A stretch of 32,228 bases of DNA from positions 1 to 32,228 of the forward strand of contig NZ_JACSPV010000050.1 in assembly GCF_014836955.1 (NCBI RefSeq). Direction: 5' to 3'. The DNA is from Bacillus norwichensis (GTDB lineage: Bacteria; Bacillota; Bacilli; Bacillales; Bacillaceae_C). Shown in pieces: positions 1 through 7,972 of the stretch; the stretch's first letter is position 1, and each line of letters begins with the position of its first letter. The notes under the pieces are model-generated. The model was not told the origin of the DNA. It worked only from the letters and a program-made list of their open reading frames with translations, and made no database searches. The position numbers and the translations under genes are program-made.

Positions 1-82
1 AAAGCCCTTTTTAAAAAATAGGAATAGAGGGCTTACTTAAGTATTGCTTTCTAGCGGAAATAATTTTCATACAAAATCTTTT

Positions 83-134
83 GGGCAGAACTCGATAAAA
101 TCTGGGCACAAATACGTCAAGGCTCATTTAATTA
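83..134. repeat. Dispersed intergenic repeat, copy 1
   Basis: About 50 bp that match 3181-3228 at roughly 70-75% by eye. The shared cores are GATAAA(A/T)TCTGGGC and (A/T)AATACG. The two copies lie in the same orientation, one on each side of the block holding the HesB-like, lpd and purU genes. No open frame is convincingly conserved between them. Confidence 0.5.
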
Positions 135-171
135 GGATAGGGAGGGGAGAATACCTTTTCCTGTCCTTTTT
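135..171 (+). terminator. Rho-independent terminator of a gene upstream of the window
   Basis: The arms GGATAGGGA (135-143) and TTCCTGTCC (158-166) pair over 9 bp with two G-U pairs, and a run of five T follows (167-171). The gene it would serve lies before position 1. A shorter inverted repeat, AAGCCCT/AGGGCTT, sits at 2-34 but has no T run on this strand. Confidence 0.5.
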
Positions 172-211
172 GTAGAGAGAATATTCTCATTAGGAAGCGG
201 TAAAAACAGCG

Positions 212-320
212 TTCGCACGATAAAAACCGGATTTCGCACGAAAAAGGGCAAGTTCGCACGATTATCACATTTTTCGCACGAAAAGTATCAAATTCGCACG
301 ATTATCATGTTTTTCGCACA
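212..320. repeat. Six TTCGCACG units spaced about 20 bp apart
   Basis: TTCGCACG begins at 212, 233, 253, 273 and 293, with a TTCGCACA variant at 313. The intervals are 21, 20, 20, 20 and 20 bp, or about two helical turns. Each core is nearly palindromic (TTCG-CA-CGAA). The spacers alternate between an ATTATCA type and an AAAAGTAT type, so the true period may be 40 bp. The array ends about 55 bp before the first gene. It is too short and irregular for a CRISPR, and there is no cas gene. Confidence 0.75.
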
Positions 321-374
321 AAAAGAGTTGATTCACTCGCTCACAAACCAAACTCAAATATAGGAGTGATTGAA

Positions 375-689
375 GTGCTTATTACGCTGACGGAGTCAGC
401 TTTAAAGAAGCTGGAATTATTGGATATAAAAGAAGGGAAACTTCCTCGGATTGATGCGGATGTTAGGGGTGGCTGCGGAATATCGGTGTCCTTTAGATTC
501 ATTATAGATGATCCGAGGAAAAACGATTACATGGTTAAATATAATGGTATTAAAATCGGTATAGATCGATTTACTTTTCGCAACTTGGGAGATGTGACAG
601 AAATTGATTATACGGAAGAAAATGGATTTATTGTCGGAGACCACTTTTCTTCGGGAGCCTGTGCGATCGAGTTCAATCATAAATTTTGA
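375..689 (+). CDS. HesB/IscA-like iron-sulfur family protein (YqkB type)
   Basis: A small protein of about 104 residues. It begins with the LITLTESALKKL pattern typical of HesB/IscA-like proteins, has a GGCG segment about a third of the way in, and ends SSGACAIEF. Canonical A-type carriers have a C...CGC triad; here only one Cys remains in the C-terminal segment, as in the divergent Bacillus YqkB/YneR-like branch, so a cluster-carrier role is uncertain. I chose GTG at 375 because AGGAG at 362-366 lies 8 nt upstream; the earlier GTG at 366 overlaps that site. The next gene (lpd) starts about 20 nt after the stop, which suggests co-transcription. Confidence 0.7.
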   Translation: MLITLTESALKKLELLDIKEGKLPRIDADVRGGCGISVSFRFIIDDPRKNDYMVKYNGIKIGIDRFTFRNLGDVTEIDYTEENGFIVGDHFSSGACAIEFNHKF

Positions 690-708
690 ATCAGAGGGGA
701 AGATGGAA

Positions 709-2106
709 ATGAGAAAAATCTATGATGTAGTCATTATCGGTGGAGGACCTGGGGGATATGTAGCAGCCATTCGCGCTTTCAAGTTGGGCCTTCGGGCAGC
801 TCTTGTTGAAAAATCGAAGTTAGGTGGAACTTGTTTACATGCTGGCTGTATCCCGAGCAAAGCATTGTTGAGAAGTGCTGAAATTTACGCCAACATGAAA
901 AAAGGGGAAGCATTCGGGATTGTTGTTCCAGAATTGAGTTTCGATTTTTCTAAAGCTCAATCGAGGAAAGAACAAATTATGGAGCAACTTTATAAAGGTG
1001 TTCAACATTTAATGAAAAAAGGAAAGATTGATGTTTACGATGGATTTGGAAGGATTGCCGGGGGACGAAGTGTTCTTGTGGAGACTTCAGGAGATGGCAT
1101 ACTCACATTGGGAGCTGAAAACATTTTGGTGGCGACAGGGTCTCGACCAAGAAGCTTGCCGGGCCTTGAACCAGACGGAAAATATGTGATGACTTCAGAT
1201 GAAGCATTGCAAATGACAGATTTGCCGAAATCGATTATCATTGTTGGCGGTGGAGTGATTGGTATCGAGTGGGCATCAATGTTGTCAGATTTCGGATTGG
1301 ATGTAACGATTATTGAAAATGAGGGACGCATCCTTCCATTGGAAGACCGAGATATTTCAAGAGAAATGCATCGTCTATTAAAGAAGAAGAAAGTGAAGAT
1401 CATCACACATGCCAAGGTTCTCCCTGAAACTTTGGAAAAAGGTAACGGCATTTTCATAAAGGCTGAACATAAGGGGGAGGAAAAATCTTTTACAGCTGAA
1501 AAAATCCTCGTAGCCGTCGGTCGGACTCCAAATACAGAAAATCTTGGCTTGGATATTTTGGATATCGAAATGGATCAGGTATTTATCAAAACGAATGAAT
1601 ATTACCAGACAAATGTGCCGAACATTTATGCCATTGGCGATGTTATTGGTGGGCTCCAATTGGCTCATGTGGCTTCTCGTGAAGGAATGATTGCTATTGA
1701 GCATATGGCGGGGAATTGTCCGTCCAAACTTGACCCCATTCTTGTTCCAAAATGTATATATAGTAATCCAGAAGCTGCGAGTGTCGGATTAACAGAGGAC
1801 CAGGCTAAGGAAGAAGGGTTTTTGATAAAAACAAGCAAATTCTCTTTCCGATCCGTCGGAAAAGCTCTTGTGTTCGGAAATTCAGACGGATTTGTCAAGC
1901 TTGTGGTGGAAGAAGGATCCGGACAGATACTAGGGGTACATATGGTTGGTCCAAATGTAACGGAGATGATTTCTGGAGCAGGGCTGGCACAAGTGTTCAA
2001 TTTAACAGCAATGGATATTGCTGAAACTATACATCCGCATCCGACTTTGTCTGAAGCCATTGGTGAGGCTGCTTTAGCAGTTACCGGCTTAGAAATTCAT
2101 ACATAG
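709..2106 (+). CDS. lpdA: Dihydrolipoamide dehydrogenase (E3), stand-alone
   Basis: A flavoprotein of about 465 residues that reoxidises protein-bound dihydrolipoamide with NAD+. It is the shared E3 / L-protein of 2-oxoacid dehydrogenases and the glycine cleavage system. Visible motifs are the N-terminal FAD dinucleotide fold (VVIIGGGPGG), the redox pair C42/C47 in GGTCLHAGCIPSK, the NAD fold IIIVGGGVIGIEW, and the C-terminal HPHPTLSE with catalytic His442/His444 and Glu. The open frame extends upstream to 604, but that would overlap the preceding gene. AGGGG at 695-699 with about 9 nt spacing supports ATG 709; ATG 703 is too close. No E1, E2 or glycine-cleavage gene is in the window, so its partner complex is unknown. 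It is followed 33 nt later by purU. Confidence 0.93.
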   Translation: MRKIYDVVIIGGGPGGYVAAIRAFKLGLRAALVEKSKLGGTCLHAGCIPSKALLRSAEIYANMKKGEAFGIVVPELSFDFSKAQSRKEQIMEQLYKGVQHLMKKGKIDVYDGFGRIAGGRSVLVETSGDGILTLGAENILVATGSRPRSLPGLEPDGKYVMTSDEALQMTDLPKSIIIVGGGVIGIEWASMLSDFGLDVTIIENEGRILPLEDRDISREMHRLLKKKKVKIITHAKVLPETLEKGNGIFIKAEHKGEEKSFTAEKILVAVGRTPNTENLGLDILDIEMDQVFIKTNEYYQTNVPNIYAIGDVIGGLQLAHVASREGMIAIEHMAGNCPSKLDPILVPKCIYSNPEAASVGLTEDQAKEEGFLIKTSKFSFRSVGKALVFGNSDGFVKLVVEEGSGQILGVHMVGPNVTEMISGAGLAQVFNLTAMDIAETIHPHPTLSEAIGEAALAVTGLEIHT

Positions 2107-2139
2107 TCGGCCTAATGAAACATAAACGGAGGAAAAGCT

Positions 2140-3009
2140 ATGCAGACAGAGCAAAATAAAAACAGGGCAACTTTATTAATTTCCTGCCCAGAGAAACCAG
2201 GGATAATTTCGACAGTGTCCAATTTTTTACTGGAGCACCAAGCGAATATTGTCCAATTTGATCAGCATACAACAGACCCAAAAGCTGGGATGGTCTTCAT
2301 GAGAATTGCATTTGACTTGAACGATTTTGATGCTTCTCATGACAAACTGTGTGAAGACTTGCAAACTCTTGCAAATGAGTACAAGATGAAATGGCAGCTA
2401 AACAACAAGAGAGATCGAAAACGTATGGCCATATTTGTAACGAAGCAGGATTCTTGTCTGATGGAATTGATATGGAGAGTCAAGTCAGGTGAAATAGACG
2501 CGGACATCCCAATGGTCATTAGTAATCATAACGAATTGAGAGAAGTCGTTGAGAGAGAAGGGATTCCTTACTATCATATTCCAGTAAGCGTAGAAACAAA
2601 GGATGAGGCTGAAACACGTACCTTGGAACTTCTGGAAGGAAAGGTCGATTTTATCGTTCTTGCAAGATATATGCAGATCCTTTCTCCTGAATTTATCTCA
2701 AAGTTCCCGAATCGAATCATTAATATCCATCATTCCTTTTTGCCGGCATTTGTGGGCGCGAACCCTTATGTGCGTGCTTTTAACCGTGGAGTGAAATTAA
2801 TTGGCGCCACTGCTCATTATGTGACAAATGATCTTGATGAAGGTCCGATTATTGAGCAGGATGTCATTAGGGTTACGCATCGTTACACAGCGGAGGACCT
2901 GAAGGTTGCCGGCCGCCATGTGGAAAAGCATGTTCTAGCCCATGCGGTTGCGTGGCATGTGGAGAACAAAGTGATTGTGCACGGGAATAAAACAATCATA
3001 TTTACTTAA
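2140..3009 (+). CDS. purU: Formyltetrahydrofolate deformylase
   Basis: Hydrolyses 10-formyl-THF to formate and THF, which supplies formate for purine synthesis or drains excess one-carbon units. The 289 residues match the family length. An N-terminal ACT domain (about 8-85, starting TLLISCPEKPGI) is followed by a formyltransferase fold (about 93-270) with KRMAIFVTKQDSCL, the INIHHSFLPAF active-site segment (Asn and His) and the downstream ND-LDEGPI Asp. GGAGGAAAA lies just ahead of the ATG. It sits 33 nt after lpd. With an L-protein next door, a link to serine/glycine one-carbon balance is plausible, but that is inference. A purine riboswitch and purine exporter follow downstream. Confidence 0.95.
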   Translation: MQTEQNKNRATLLISCPEKPGIISTVSNFLLEHQANIVQFDQHTTDPKAGMVFMRIAFDLNDFDASHDKLCEDLQTLANEYKMKWQLNNKRDRKRMAIFVTKQDSCLMELIWRVKSGEIDADIPMVISNHNELREVVEREGIPYYHIPVSVETKDEAETRTLELLEGKVDFIVLARYMQILSPEFISKFPNRIINIHHSFLPAFVGANPYVRAFNRGVKLIGATAHYVTNDLDEGPIIEQDVIRVTHRYTAEDLKVAGRHVEKHVLAHAVAWHVENKVIVHGNKTIIFT

Positions 3010-3060
3010 ACAGCGTCTATTCAATGAAAAAAATATTAACTTCATTCAGCAGAAGTATCC

Positions 3061-3074
3061 CACTTATATAAGTG
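3061..3074. repeat. Perfect 14-bp palindrome after purU
   Basis: CACTTATATAAGTG reads the same on both strands and lies about 50 bp after the purU stop. There is no T run, so it is not a good terminator. Its function is unknown. Confidence 0.4.
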
Positions 3075-3180
3075 TTGAGATGAAAGCCTATTGGTATTCC
3101 ATTCAGTGGGGGGCAAATCGAGGATGAGTAAGGTATAACTTCGGGGGGATGCCACAGACTTTCAGAGGAATGTATGAGCG

Positions 3181-3228
3181 GGGCTTGATAAATTCTGGGC
3201 TCTAATACGCTAAGATGCATTTGAATTC
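3181..3228. repeat. Dispersed intergenic repeat, copy 2
   Basis: This copy matches the repeat at 83-134 in the same orientation, sharing GATAAATTCTGGGC and the following (T)AATACG segment. It lies between purU and the purine riboswitch. Confidence 0.5.
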
Positions 3229-3289
3229 CCCCTTGAAAAGATGCGAACAGATATGATAAATTATTAAAGAATAAATTCATATAACCGCA

Positions 3290-3356
3290 AACGTGTATAA
3301 CCTCAATAATCTGGTTTGAGGGTCTCTACCAGGAACCATAACTCCTGACTACAAAA
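3290..3356 (+). promoter_or_regulatory. Purine riboswitch aptamer, guanine-type (C74)
   Basis: All parts of the purine (G-box) aptamer are present. P1 is formed by GUGUAUAAC and the closing CUACAA. P2 is CCUCAA (3301-3306) with UUUGAGG (about 3315-3321), with a UGG loop. GUCUCUACC is the J2/3 core. P3 closes with UCCUG around a loop carrying the conserved AACC. The base equivalent to position 74, which sets ligand choice, is C at 3349 (GACUAC, not GAUUAC), so guanine or hypoxanthine should be preferred over adenine. The B. subtilis pbuE riboswitch, recalled from memory, has U here and binds adenine. A weak promoter could lie at 3233-3261 (TTGAAA, then a GATAAA-like -10). Confidence 0.9.
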
Positions 3357-3395
3357 ATGGCAATCTTATTTTTGTAGTCAGGAGTTTTTATTTTT
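3340..3395 (+). terminator. Riboswitch-controlled terminator (ON-switch expression platform)
   Basis: A perfect 19-bp inverted repeat (3340-3358 with 3368-3386), with a 9-nt loop and a T-rich tail to 3395. Its 5' arm is the same sequence that forms the 3' sides of aptamer helices P3 and P1. Ligand binding would therefore lock up the arm and prevent termination, switching the downstream exporter on. Confidence 0.9.
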
Positions 3396-3441
3396 AAAAA
3401 ATTCAAATCATGCGGCGTGAAAAGTATAAGGGGGAGCTTTA

Positions 3442-4611
3442 ATGAATGTAAGAGTATTTATACTTGCTGCATCTACGATTGCAGTAGGACTGGTCGAATT
3501 AATAATAGGTGGGATTTTACCAGTTATAGCTGATGACTTGCATGTTTCTCTTGGAACAGCCGGACAATTAATTACAGTGTTTGCTCTTGTTTATGCCATT
3601 TCCGGTCCTGTGCTTTTATCATTAACAGCAAAAGTTGAACGAAAAAAATTATATCTTTTGGCTTTATTTATATTTTTCCTTGGAAATTTAATGACCTACT
3701 TCAGTCCTAATTTTTCTATAGTTATGGTTGCAAGAGTTATAACGGCTATGAGCACAGCGTTAGTTGTTGTTCTTTCATTAACCATTGCTGCAAAAATCGT
3801 TGAGCCAGAACACAGAGCGAAAGCTTTGGGGTTTATTTATATGGGAATCAGCTCATCGCTTGTTTTAGGTGTACCTATAGGCATCTTGGTTACGGATCAT
3901 TTTGGATGGCGAACTGTGTTTTTGGGAATTGCTTTTCTTTCAATCATATCTATTCTTTTAATCTATGTGTTTTTAGAAAATATTTCTACTGAAAAAGTCC
4001 AGCCTCTATCTGTACAGATAAAATCTCTTGGCAATATTAAAATGGCGAGTGCACATCTGGCCACAATGTTTATGCTGGCCGGGCATTATACGCTATATGC
4101 CTATTTTACTCCTTTTTTGGAAACTACCTTAAACTTGGGACAATATTGGATTAGTATATGTTATTTCTTGTTCGGTCTTTCAGCCGTATTCGGCGGCGCA
4201 TTTGGCGGGATGTTAGGGGATCGAATGGGGTCTCAAAAAAGTATTTTACTGGTCATTAGTTCATTTGCTATTGTATTATTTTTACTTCCGTATTCAACGT
4301 TTTCTTTTCCAATATTCCTAGTAGTGATGCTACTATGGGGAGCGCTCAGTTGGAGTCTTGCTCCTCCTCAGCAGAACTACATTATACAAATTGACCCTGA
4401 TGCTTCTGATATTCAACAAAGTATTAACAATTCAGCTTTGCAAATTGGAATTTCATTGGGCTCGGCAATTGGCGGGGTGGTATTAGAATATACACATTCA
4501 GTCATTGGAACAGCACATGTTGGTGCAGGAGTTGTTGTGATTGCTTTGATATGCGGGATCGTTTCGTTGACAAGGCCATACAGGATCAACCAAACAGAAA
4601 CTTCGAAATAA
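3442..4611 (+). CDS. pbuE: Purine base efflux pump, MFS family (PbuE-like)
   Basis: A 389-residue, 12-segment major facilitator protein that closely follows the B. subtilis PbuE sequence as I recall it: the [21 protein letters not shown] start, [20 protein letters not shown] in the 2-3 loop, [24 protein letters not shown] and [12 protein letters not shown]. PbuE exports hypoxanthine and adenine. GGGGGAG lies 5 nt before ATG 3442. It is directly downstream of a purine riboswitch, as in B. subtilis, which strengthens the call, although here the aptamer is guanine-type. It appears to be monocistronic. Confidence 0.92.
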   Translation: MNVRVFILAASTIAVGLVELIIGGILPVIADDLHVSLGTAGQLITVFALVYAISGPVLLSLTAKVERKKLYLLALFIFFLGNLMTYFSPNFSIVMVARVITAMSTALVVVLSLTIAAKIVEPEHRAKALGFIYMGISSSLVLGVPIGILVTDHFGWRTVFLGIAFLSIISILLIYVFLENISTEKVQPLSVQIKSLGNIKMASAHLATMFMLAGHYTLYAYFTPFLETTLNLGQYWISICYFLFGLSAVFGGAFGGMLGDRMGSQKSILLVISSFAIVLFLLPYSTFSFPIFLVVMLLWGALSWSLAPPQQNYIIQIDPDASDIQQSINNSALQIGISLGSAIGGVVLEYTHSVIGTAHVGAGVVVIALICGIVSLTRPYRINQTETSK

Positions 4612-4720
4612 AGCAGGCAAATTTGCATCATTTCTAACAGTCGGATGTTCATTTTTTTTGTGAGAGGGTATCATTATAGGGGCAATTTGAATGGAGGGTA
4701 TGCACGATACGGTTTTATAA

Positions 4721-5241
4721 AAAATCGCTCTTTCCCTTGCTTTGATTTTATTTATGGCAGCGGGAAGAATAATGATTGATAAAGAGTGTATGGATAGATG
4801 AGGATTACATGAATTCGAAAATGGACGAACTCGATTTTGTCGGAAATCGAAGTAGAAGTGTCTTATGGAAAGGACCAAGAATATGAGGCAGAGATTGAGC
4901 AGGGTAAAAACCACCCCATCGAAGCCGAGGTTGAGGACGAGCTGAATAATATCTACACAAAGGGAAAAGAAGCTTTTGATGACATTTATCCGAAGGCCAA
5001 AAAACTTAACTTAACGAGCGACAGCTCCGACAAGGAAGTGATCGACCAGGTTTTAAAAGCAGCATTCGATCTGAAGTCCGATTAATTTGAAGTTGAGATT
5101 TCATTTAAAGACAACCTTTATGAGATGCTGCCATACAGAATGGGGAATAATCCGATTGACCTTGTCATCAAGAATGGAATCGTTACAAAAGATAATACGA
5201 GTAAAAGTGTTACTGGCAAGGGATTTGGTGTCCTAGTCTAG
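4721..5241 (+). pseudogene. Decayed YusW-like lipoprotein gene
   Basis: 4837-5085 encodes a YusW-domain-like stretch: SEIEVEVSYGKDQEYEAEIE, DELNNIYTKGKEAFDDIYPKAKKLNLT, EVIDQVLKAAFDL. It starts only at a TTG without a convincing ribosome site and is preceded in frame by a stop at 4810-4812. Just upstream, in another frame (4721-4762), lies a signal-peptide-like stretch (KIALSLALILFMAAG) where the lipobox Cys would be, so the start seems separated by a frameshift. After TAA at 5083-5085 the same frame continues with FEVEISFKDN, as expected for the YusW C-terminus, then unrelated sequence to TAG at about 5241. I read this as a degraded lipoprotein gene. A short intact YusW-domain protein is the less likely alternative. 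Confidence 0.55.
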
Positions 5242-5264
5242 TAACAAGGAATATTTATAAATTG

Positions 5265-5314
5265 GCTTGTAGACAGGGTCTTCCTTCTGGATGACTCTGT
5301 TTACAAGCTTTTTT
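5265..5314 (+). terminator. Rho-independent terminator after the YusW-like remnant
   Basis: GCTTGTAGACAGGGTC (5265-5280) pairs with GACTCTGTTTACAAGC (5293-5308) with few mismatches, and six T follow. It is a strong hairpin that would end transcription of the lipoprotein remnant. Confidence 0.75.
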
Positions 5315-5690
5315 CGTTGATGTTATCGCAAAGAAGAGACACATAGACTATAGGTGATTGCTGTTGCATGCGTCTAATGAAAACAGCCGAGCATTTTAAG
5401 ACAAATGGACCCAGTCACTTTCAATTACGAAAAAGTGGAGAGGAATTTCCGGGCCTTAGTTGCTGGAATCAAAACATAGTATTTTATCAAGTTGAATTTG
5501 ATTTGGATTTGCAGTGACGGAATGTTTATTTGCTAAAAAGCATGTCGTTAGGGACCATCGGCCCGATAACGGAAACTGTCGCTTGAAGAACTTGAGCTCC
5601 ATAGGAAAAGTGACTTTTTAAACAAGCACGAATCACTATCAAACAGCAAATTAAATAATTTTAAAGGGAGATTAGAATTTTTTGATAATT
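5315..5690. other. Non-coding stretch before operon 1
   Basis: No convincing gene. A 46-codon frame opens at ATG 5377 but has no ribosome-binding site, and the product is not recognisable. The segment ends at a perfect palindrome, TGATAATTATCA (5683-5694), directly against the -35 box of operon 1. It could be an operator, but a full Fur box (7-1-7) is not met. Confidence 0.4.
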
Positions 5691-5694
5691 ATCA

Positions 5695-5723
5695 TTGACA
5701 ACATCTTTCAATCTCTGTAGAAT
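5695..5723 (+). promoter_or_regulatory. Sigma-A promoter of operon 1
   Basis: TTGACA (5695-5700), 17 bp, TAGAAT (5718-5723): a near-consensus vegetative promoter. The palindrome TGATAATTATCA abuts the -35 box and may bind a regulator. It predicts a leader of about 70 nt before the flavin reductase. Confidence 0.75.
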
Positions 5724-5800
5724 GATTATTAAGGAATATTTAAGGAACATTTCCCTAAATGAAATAAACAACATAATTACTTTATGGGGAGGCACCGAAT

Positions 5801-6325
5801 ATGAGTGTAGACACAGCTAAAATAGTTGAGAGCGCTTTACCTGCGATCACGTCTGAAGAATATAGAGATGTCATCGGCCATTATACAAGCGGAGTCTCAA
5901 TCATCATGACAAACAAAGATGGAGTCGATTACGGAATAACGGCCAGCGCTGTCACTTCGGTATCACTTGAACCGCCGATGCTGCTCGTGTGCGCAAATAG
6001 ACAAACAGGAACAGCCCACGCAATTTCTGAGAAAAAGACATTTACAGTAAATATTCTTAAAGAAGATCAAGGAGCGCTGGCTATACAGTTTGCCAGAGCA
6101 AATACGGAAAAATTCAAGGATGTAAACTTGGTATACAGTGCATCGGGAGCTCCAATCCTGCAAGATGCTCTTGTAAGTATAGAATGCAAAGTAGTTGAAG
6201 ATGTCATCGGTGGTACCCACTTGGTGTTCATGGCGGAGGTACAATCGGCCACGATGAATGAAGGAGATCCACTAGTGTATTACAGAGGTAGCTTTGGTCA
6301 ATTCTGTCAATATGAAAAGGCCTGA
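5801..6325 (+). CDS. Flavin reductase component (HpaC/RutF family)
   Basis: A 174-residue NAD(P)H:flavin oxidoreductase of the flavin-reductase-like FMN-binding fold, expected to feed reduced flavin to the HpaB-type oxygenase encoded next. Family motifs are YRDVIGHYTSGVSII near the start, GITASAVTSVSLEPPMLLVC (about 47-66), a GGTH motif (about 138-141) and the YYRGSFGQF C-terminus. The length is normal for HpaC. GGGGAGG precedes ATG 5801. It is the first gene of operon 1, 48 nt ahead of the monooxygenase. The N-terminal half of the fusion protein at 10716 is its paralogue, roughly 60% identical by eye; this copy lacks the regulator domain. Confidence 0.88.
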   Translation: MSVDTAKIVESALPAITSEEYRDVIGHYTSGVSIIMTNKDGVDYGITASAVTSVSLEPPMLLVCANRQTGTAHAISEKKTFTVNILKEDQGALAIQFARANTEKFKDVNLVYSASGAPILQDALVSIECKVVEDVIGGTHLVFMAEVQSATMNEGDPLVYYRGSFGQFCQYEKA

Positions 6326-6373
6326 TAATCTAAAAAAAGAAAGAAGAAATTAGTGAATTGAGGAGGAAATAAT

Positions 6374-7834
6374 ATGGCATTAATGACAGGTAAGCAATAT
6401 AAAGAATCGTTAAATGACGGAAGAGAGGTTTATATCGACGGGGAGCGTGTGAAAAATGTGGCAGAGCACCCGACATTCAAGCCAATTGTTGATGTGAAAG
6501 CCAGGATGTATGATATGCCACATGAGGATAGATATAGAGAAACGTTGACTGCTACCCTACCAAACGGAGAAGTCATCTCCCAGGCATATAATCCGCCAAA
6601 GTCAAAAGAAGATTTGACGGCAATCCGGAATCATGTGGAAACTGTTCTCGACGATTTGGGCGGCGTAGTTTACCGTGTGGGAGACGAAACGATCGGAGAA
6701 ATGTGGTCTTTATATGACGCACAAGATAAATTGAACGAGATTAATCCAATCTATGCGGACAACATCAAATACCATATTGACCGCGTAGCAAGAGAAGATC
6801 TGTTCCATGTGTCTGCGAATACTGATCCAAAAGGCGACAGAAGCAAATTGTTCAGTGGTAAAGACGGCGGAACATTGCTCCATGTAGTCGAGGAAAATGA
6901 CAAAGGAATTGTCGTAAACGGAGCGAAATTTGAAACCGCTGCCGCGTACGCACACCAGGCGTTTGTCAAACCGACGATTCTTGACTGGGCTGCAGGAGAA
7001 GAAACAATGGCTCCATTTGCCTGCGGATTCATCTGTGATATGGGGGCACCGGGTTTGAAGCATATCTGCCGTACATCTGTAGGGCAGGGACGCAAGGAAG
7101 AAGATTATCCAATTTCCACTAAATTTGAAGAGATTGATACACTCCTCATCTTTGACAATGTGCTGATTCCTTGGGAAAATGTCCTGTTCCACCGTTCCCT
7201 TCAATCAGCTGCTTATATCCGTTCAACGGTACACCGTTATTCAGCATTCAACTATGTGCTCAGAATGCTGCGCCGTGCTGATTACCTTCTAGGTGCTGCA
7301 GTTTTGAATGCTGATCAGACTGGTCTTACACGCCTTCAGGCAGTACAGGAGAAAATTTCTCAGCTGATTAATTACAGAGAAGGAATTAACGCTCACTTAA
7401 CTGCTGCTGTTGCCAACGCGGAAGAAAGCCCTGGCGGTCTGACTATGCCTAACCAATCTCTGCTTTATACTGGACGTGTTTTTGCTCTCTCCAACTTCCC
7501 GGCAATGGCCCACTTGACAAGAGAGCTGGTAGGTGGACAATTGGCAGTAACTCCCGACACAGCAACCATGTCAGATCCCGCCATTAAGGAATATATCGAT
7601 AAATACTATTCAGTTGGCGAATGGAGCCCGGAAGAAAGAGGGAAACTGCTTTATTTTGCAAGAGATCTCTTGAACTCATCTCTTGCTGGTCACAACACAA
7701 CGTTCGAACTGTTTGCCCAAAGCCCGCCGTTCGCGCAGCAAGCTGCTGTGTTCAATAACTTTGACTTGGACCCACAACGTAAGTTGGTCAAAAAGGCAGC
7801 CAATATTAACGTAAAACAATCAGTTTCCGTTTAA
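6374..7834 (+). CDS. HpaB-family FADH2-dependent monooxygenase, copy 1
   Basis: A 486-residue large component of a two-component group D flavin monooxygenase, with the acyl-CoA-dehydrogenase-like fold of 4-hydroxyphenylacetate 3-hydroxylase. Typical features are the MTGKQYKESLNDGREVYIDG start, a middle segment H145-VSAN..DPKGDR (cf. the His and Asn after helix 5 of HpaB), KGIVVNGAKFETAAAYAHQA, LIPWENVLFHR and the LLNSSLAGH C-terminal part. The GR(S/T)PDY substrate loop of true HpaB enzymes is replaced by YRVGDE (100-105): the Arg may be kept, but the Tyr is lost, so 4-hydroxyphenylacetate is unlikely to be the substrate. The 4Fe-4S Cys set of 4-hydroxybutyryl-CoA dehydratase is absent. AGGAGG lies 7 nt before the ATG. 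It is about 70% identical by eye to the copy at 11910. Confidence 0.88.
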   Translation: MALMTGKQYKESLNDGREVYIDGERVKNVAEHPTFKPIVDVKARMYDMPHEDRYRETLTATLPNGEVISQAYNPPKSKEDLTAIRNHVETVLDDLGGVVYRVGDETIGEMWSLYDAQDKLNEINPIYADNIKYHIDRVAREDLFHVSANTDPKGDRSKLFSGKDGGTLLHVVEENDKGIVVNGAKFETAAAYAHQAFVKPTILDWAAGEETMAPFACGFICDMGAPGLKHICRTSVGQGRKEEDYPISTKFEEIDTLLIFDNVLIPWENVLFHRSLQSAAYIRSTVHRYSAFNYVLRMLRRADYLLGAAVLNADQTGLTRLQAVQEKISQLINYREGINAHLTAAVANAEESPGGLTMPNQSLLYTGRVFALSNFPAMAHLTRELVGGQLAVTPDTATMSDPAIKEYIDKYYSVGEWSPEERGKLLYFARDLLNSSLAGHNTTFELFAQSPPFAQQAAVFNNFDLDPQRKLVKKAANINVKQSVSV

Positions 7835-7972
7835 TCGCCGCCGGTAGATTCTTAAAGTAACTTTAGGATTCCGAAAATAGATAATATTTAATGTTCATAT
7901 CAGGGCAATGCATATAGGCAGCATTCGCAGAGATTTTACACACGGAAACTTATAAGAAGGAGAGAAAAATTG

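Noticed and set aside
212-320. CRISPR array
   Set aside because: The units are only 8-9 bp with 12-bp spacers that are similar to each other, and no cas gene is nearby.
3017-3280. Minus-strand frame covering the intergenic repeat
   Set aside because: It coincides with the dispersed repeat, has no ribosome site and overlaps regulatory DNA of the riboswitch.
5377-5517. 46-codon frame MKTAEHFKTNGPSHFQ...
   Set aside because: No ribosome-binding site, no recognisable family, and it sits in AT-rich spacer DNA after a strong terminator.
5641-5800. Fur-box-like TGATAATTATCA before operon 1
   Set aside because: The Bacillus Fur box needs a 7-1-7 arrangement (TGATAAT-n-ATTATCA); here the halves overlap. 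None of the genes is an iron-uptake gene. Kept only as a generic palindrome.
6374-7834. 4-hydroxybutyryl-CoA dehydratase instead of a monooxygenase
   Set aside because: The dehydratase shares the fold but has a conserved Cys/His set for a 4Fe-4S cluster, which is missing here. The adjacent flavin reductase also favours an oxygenase.
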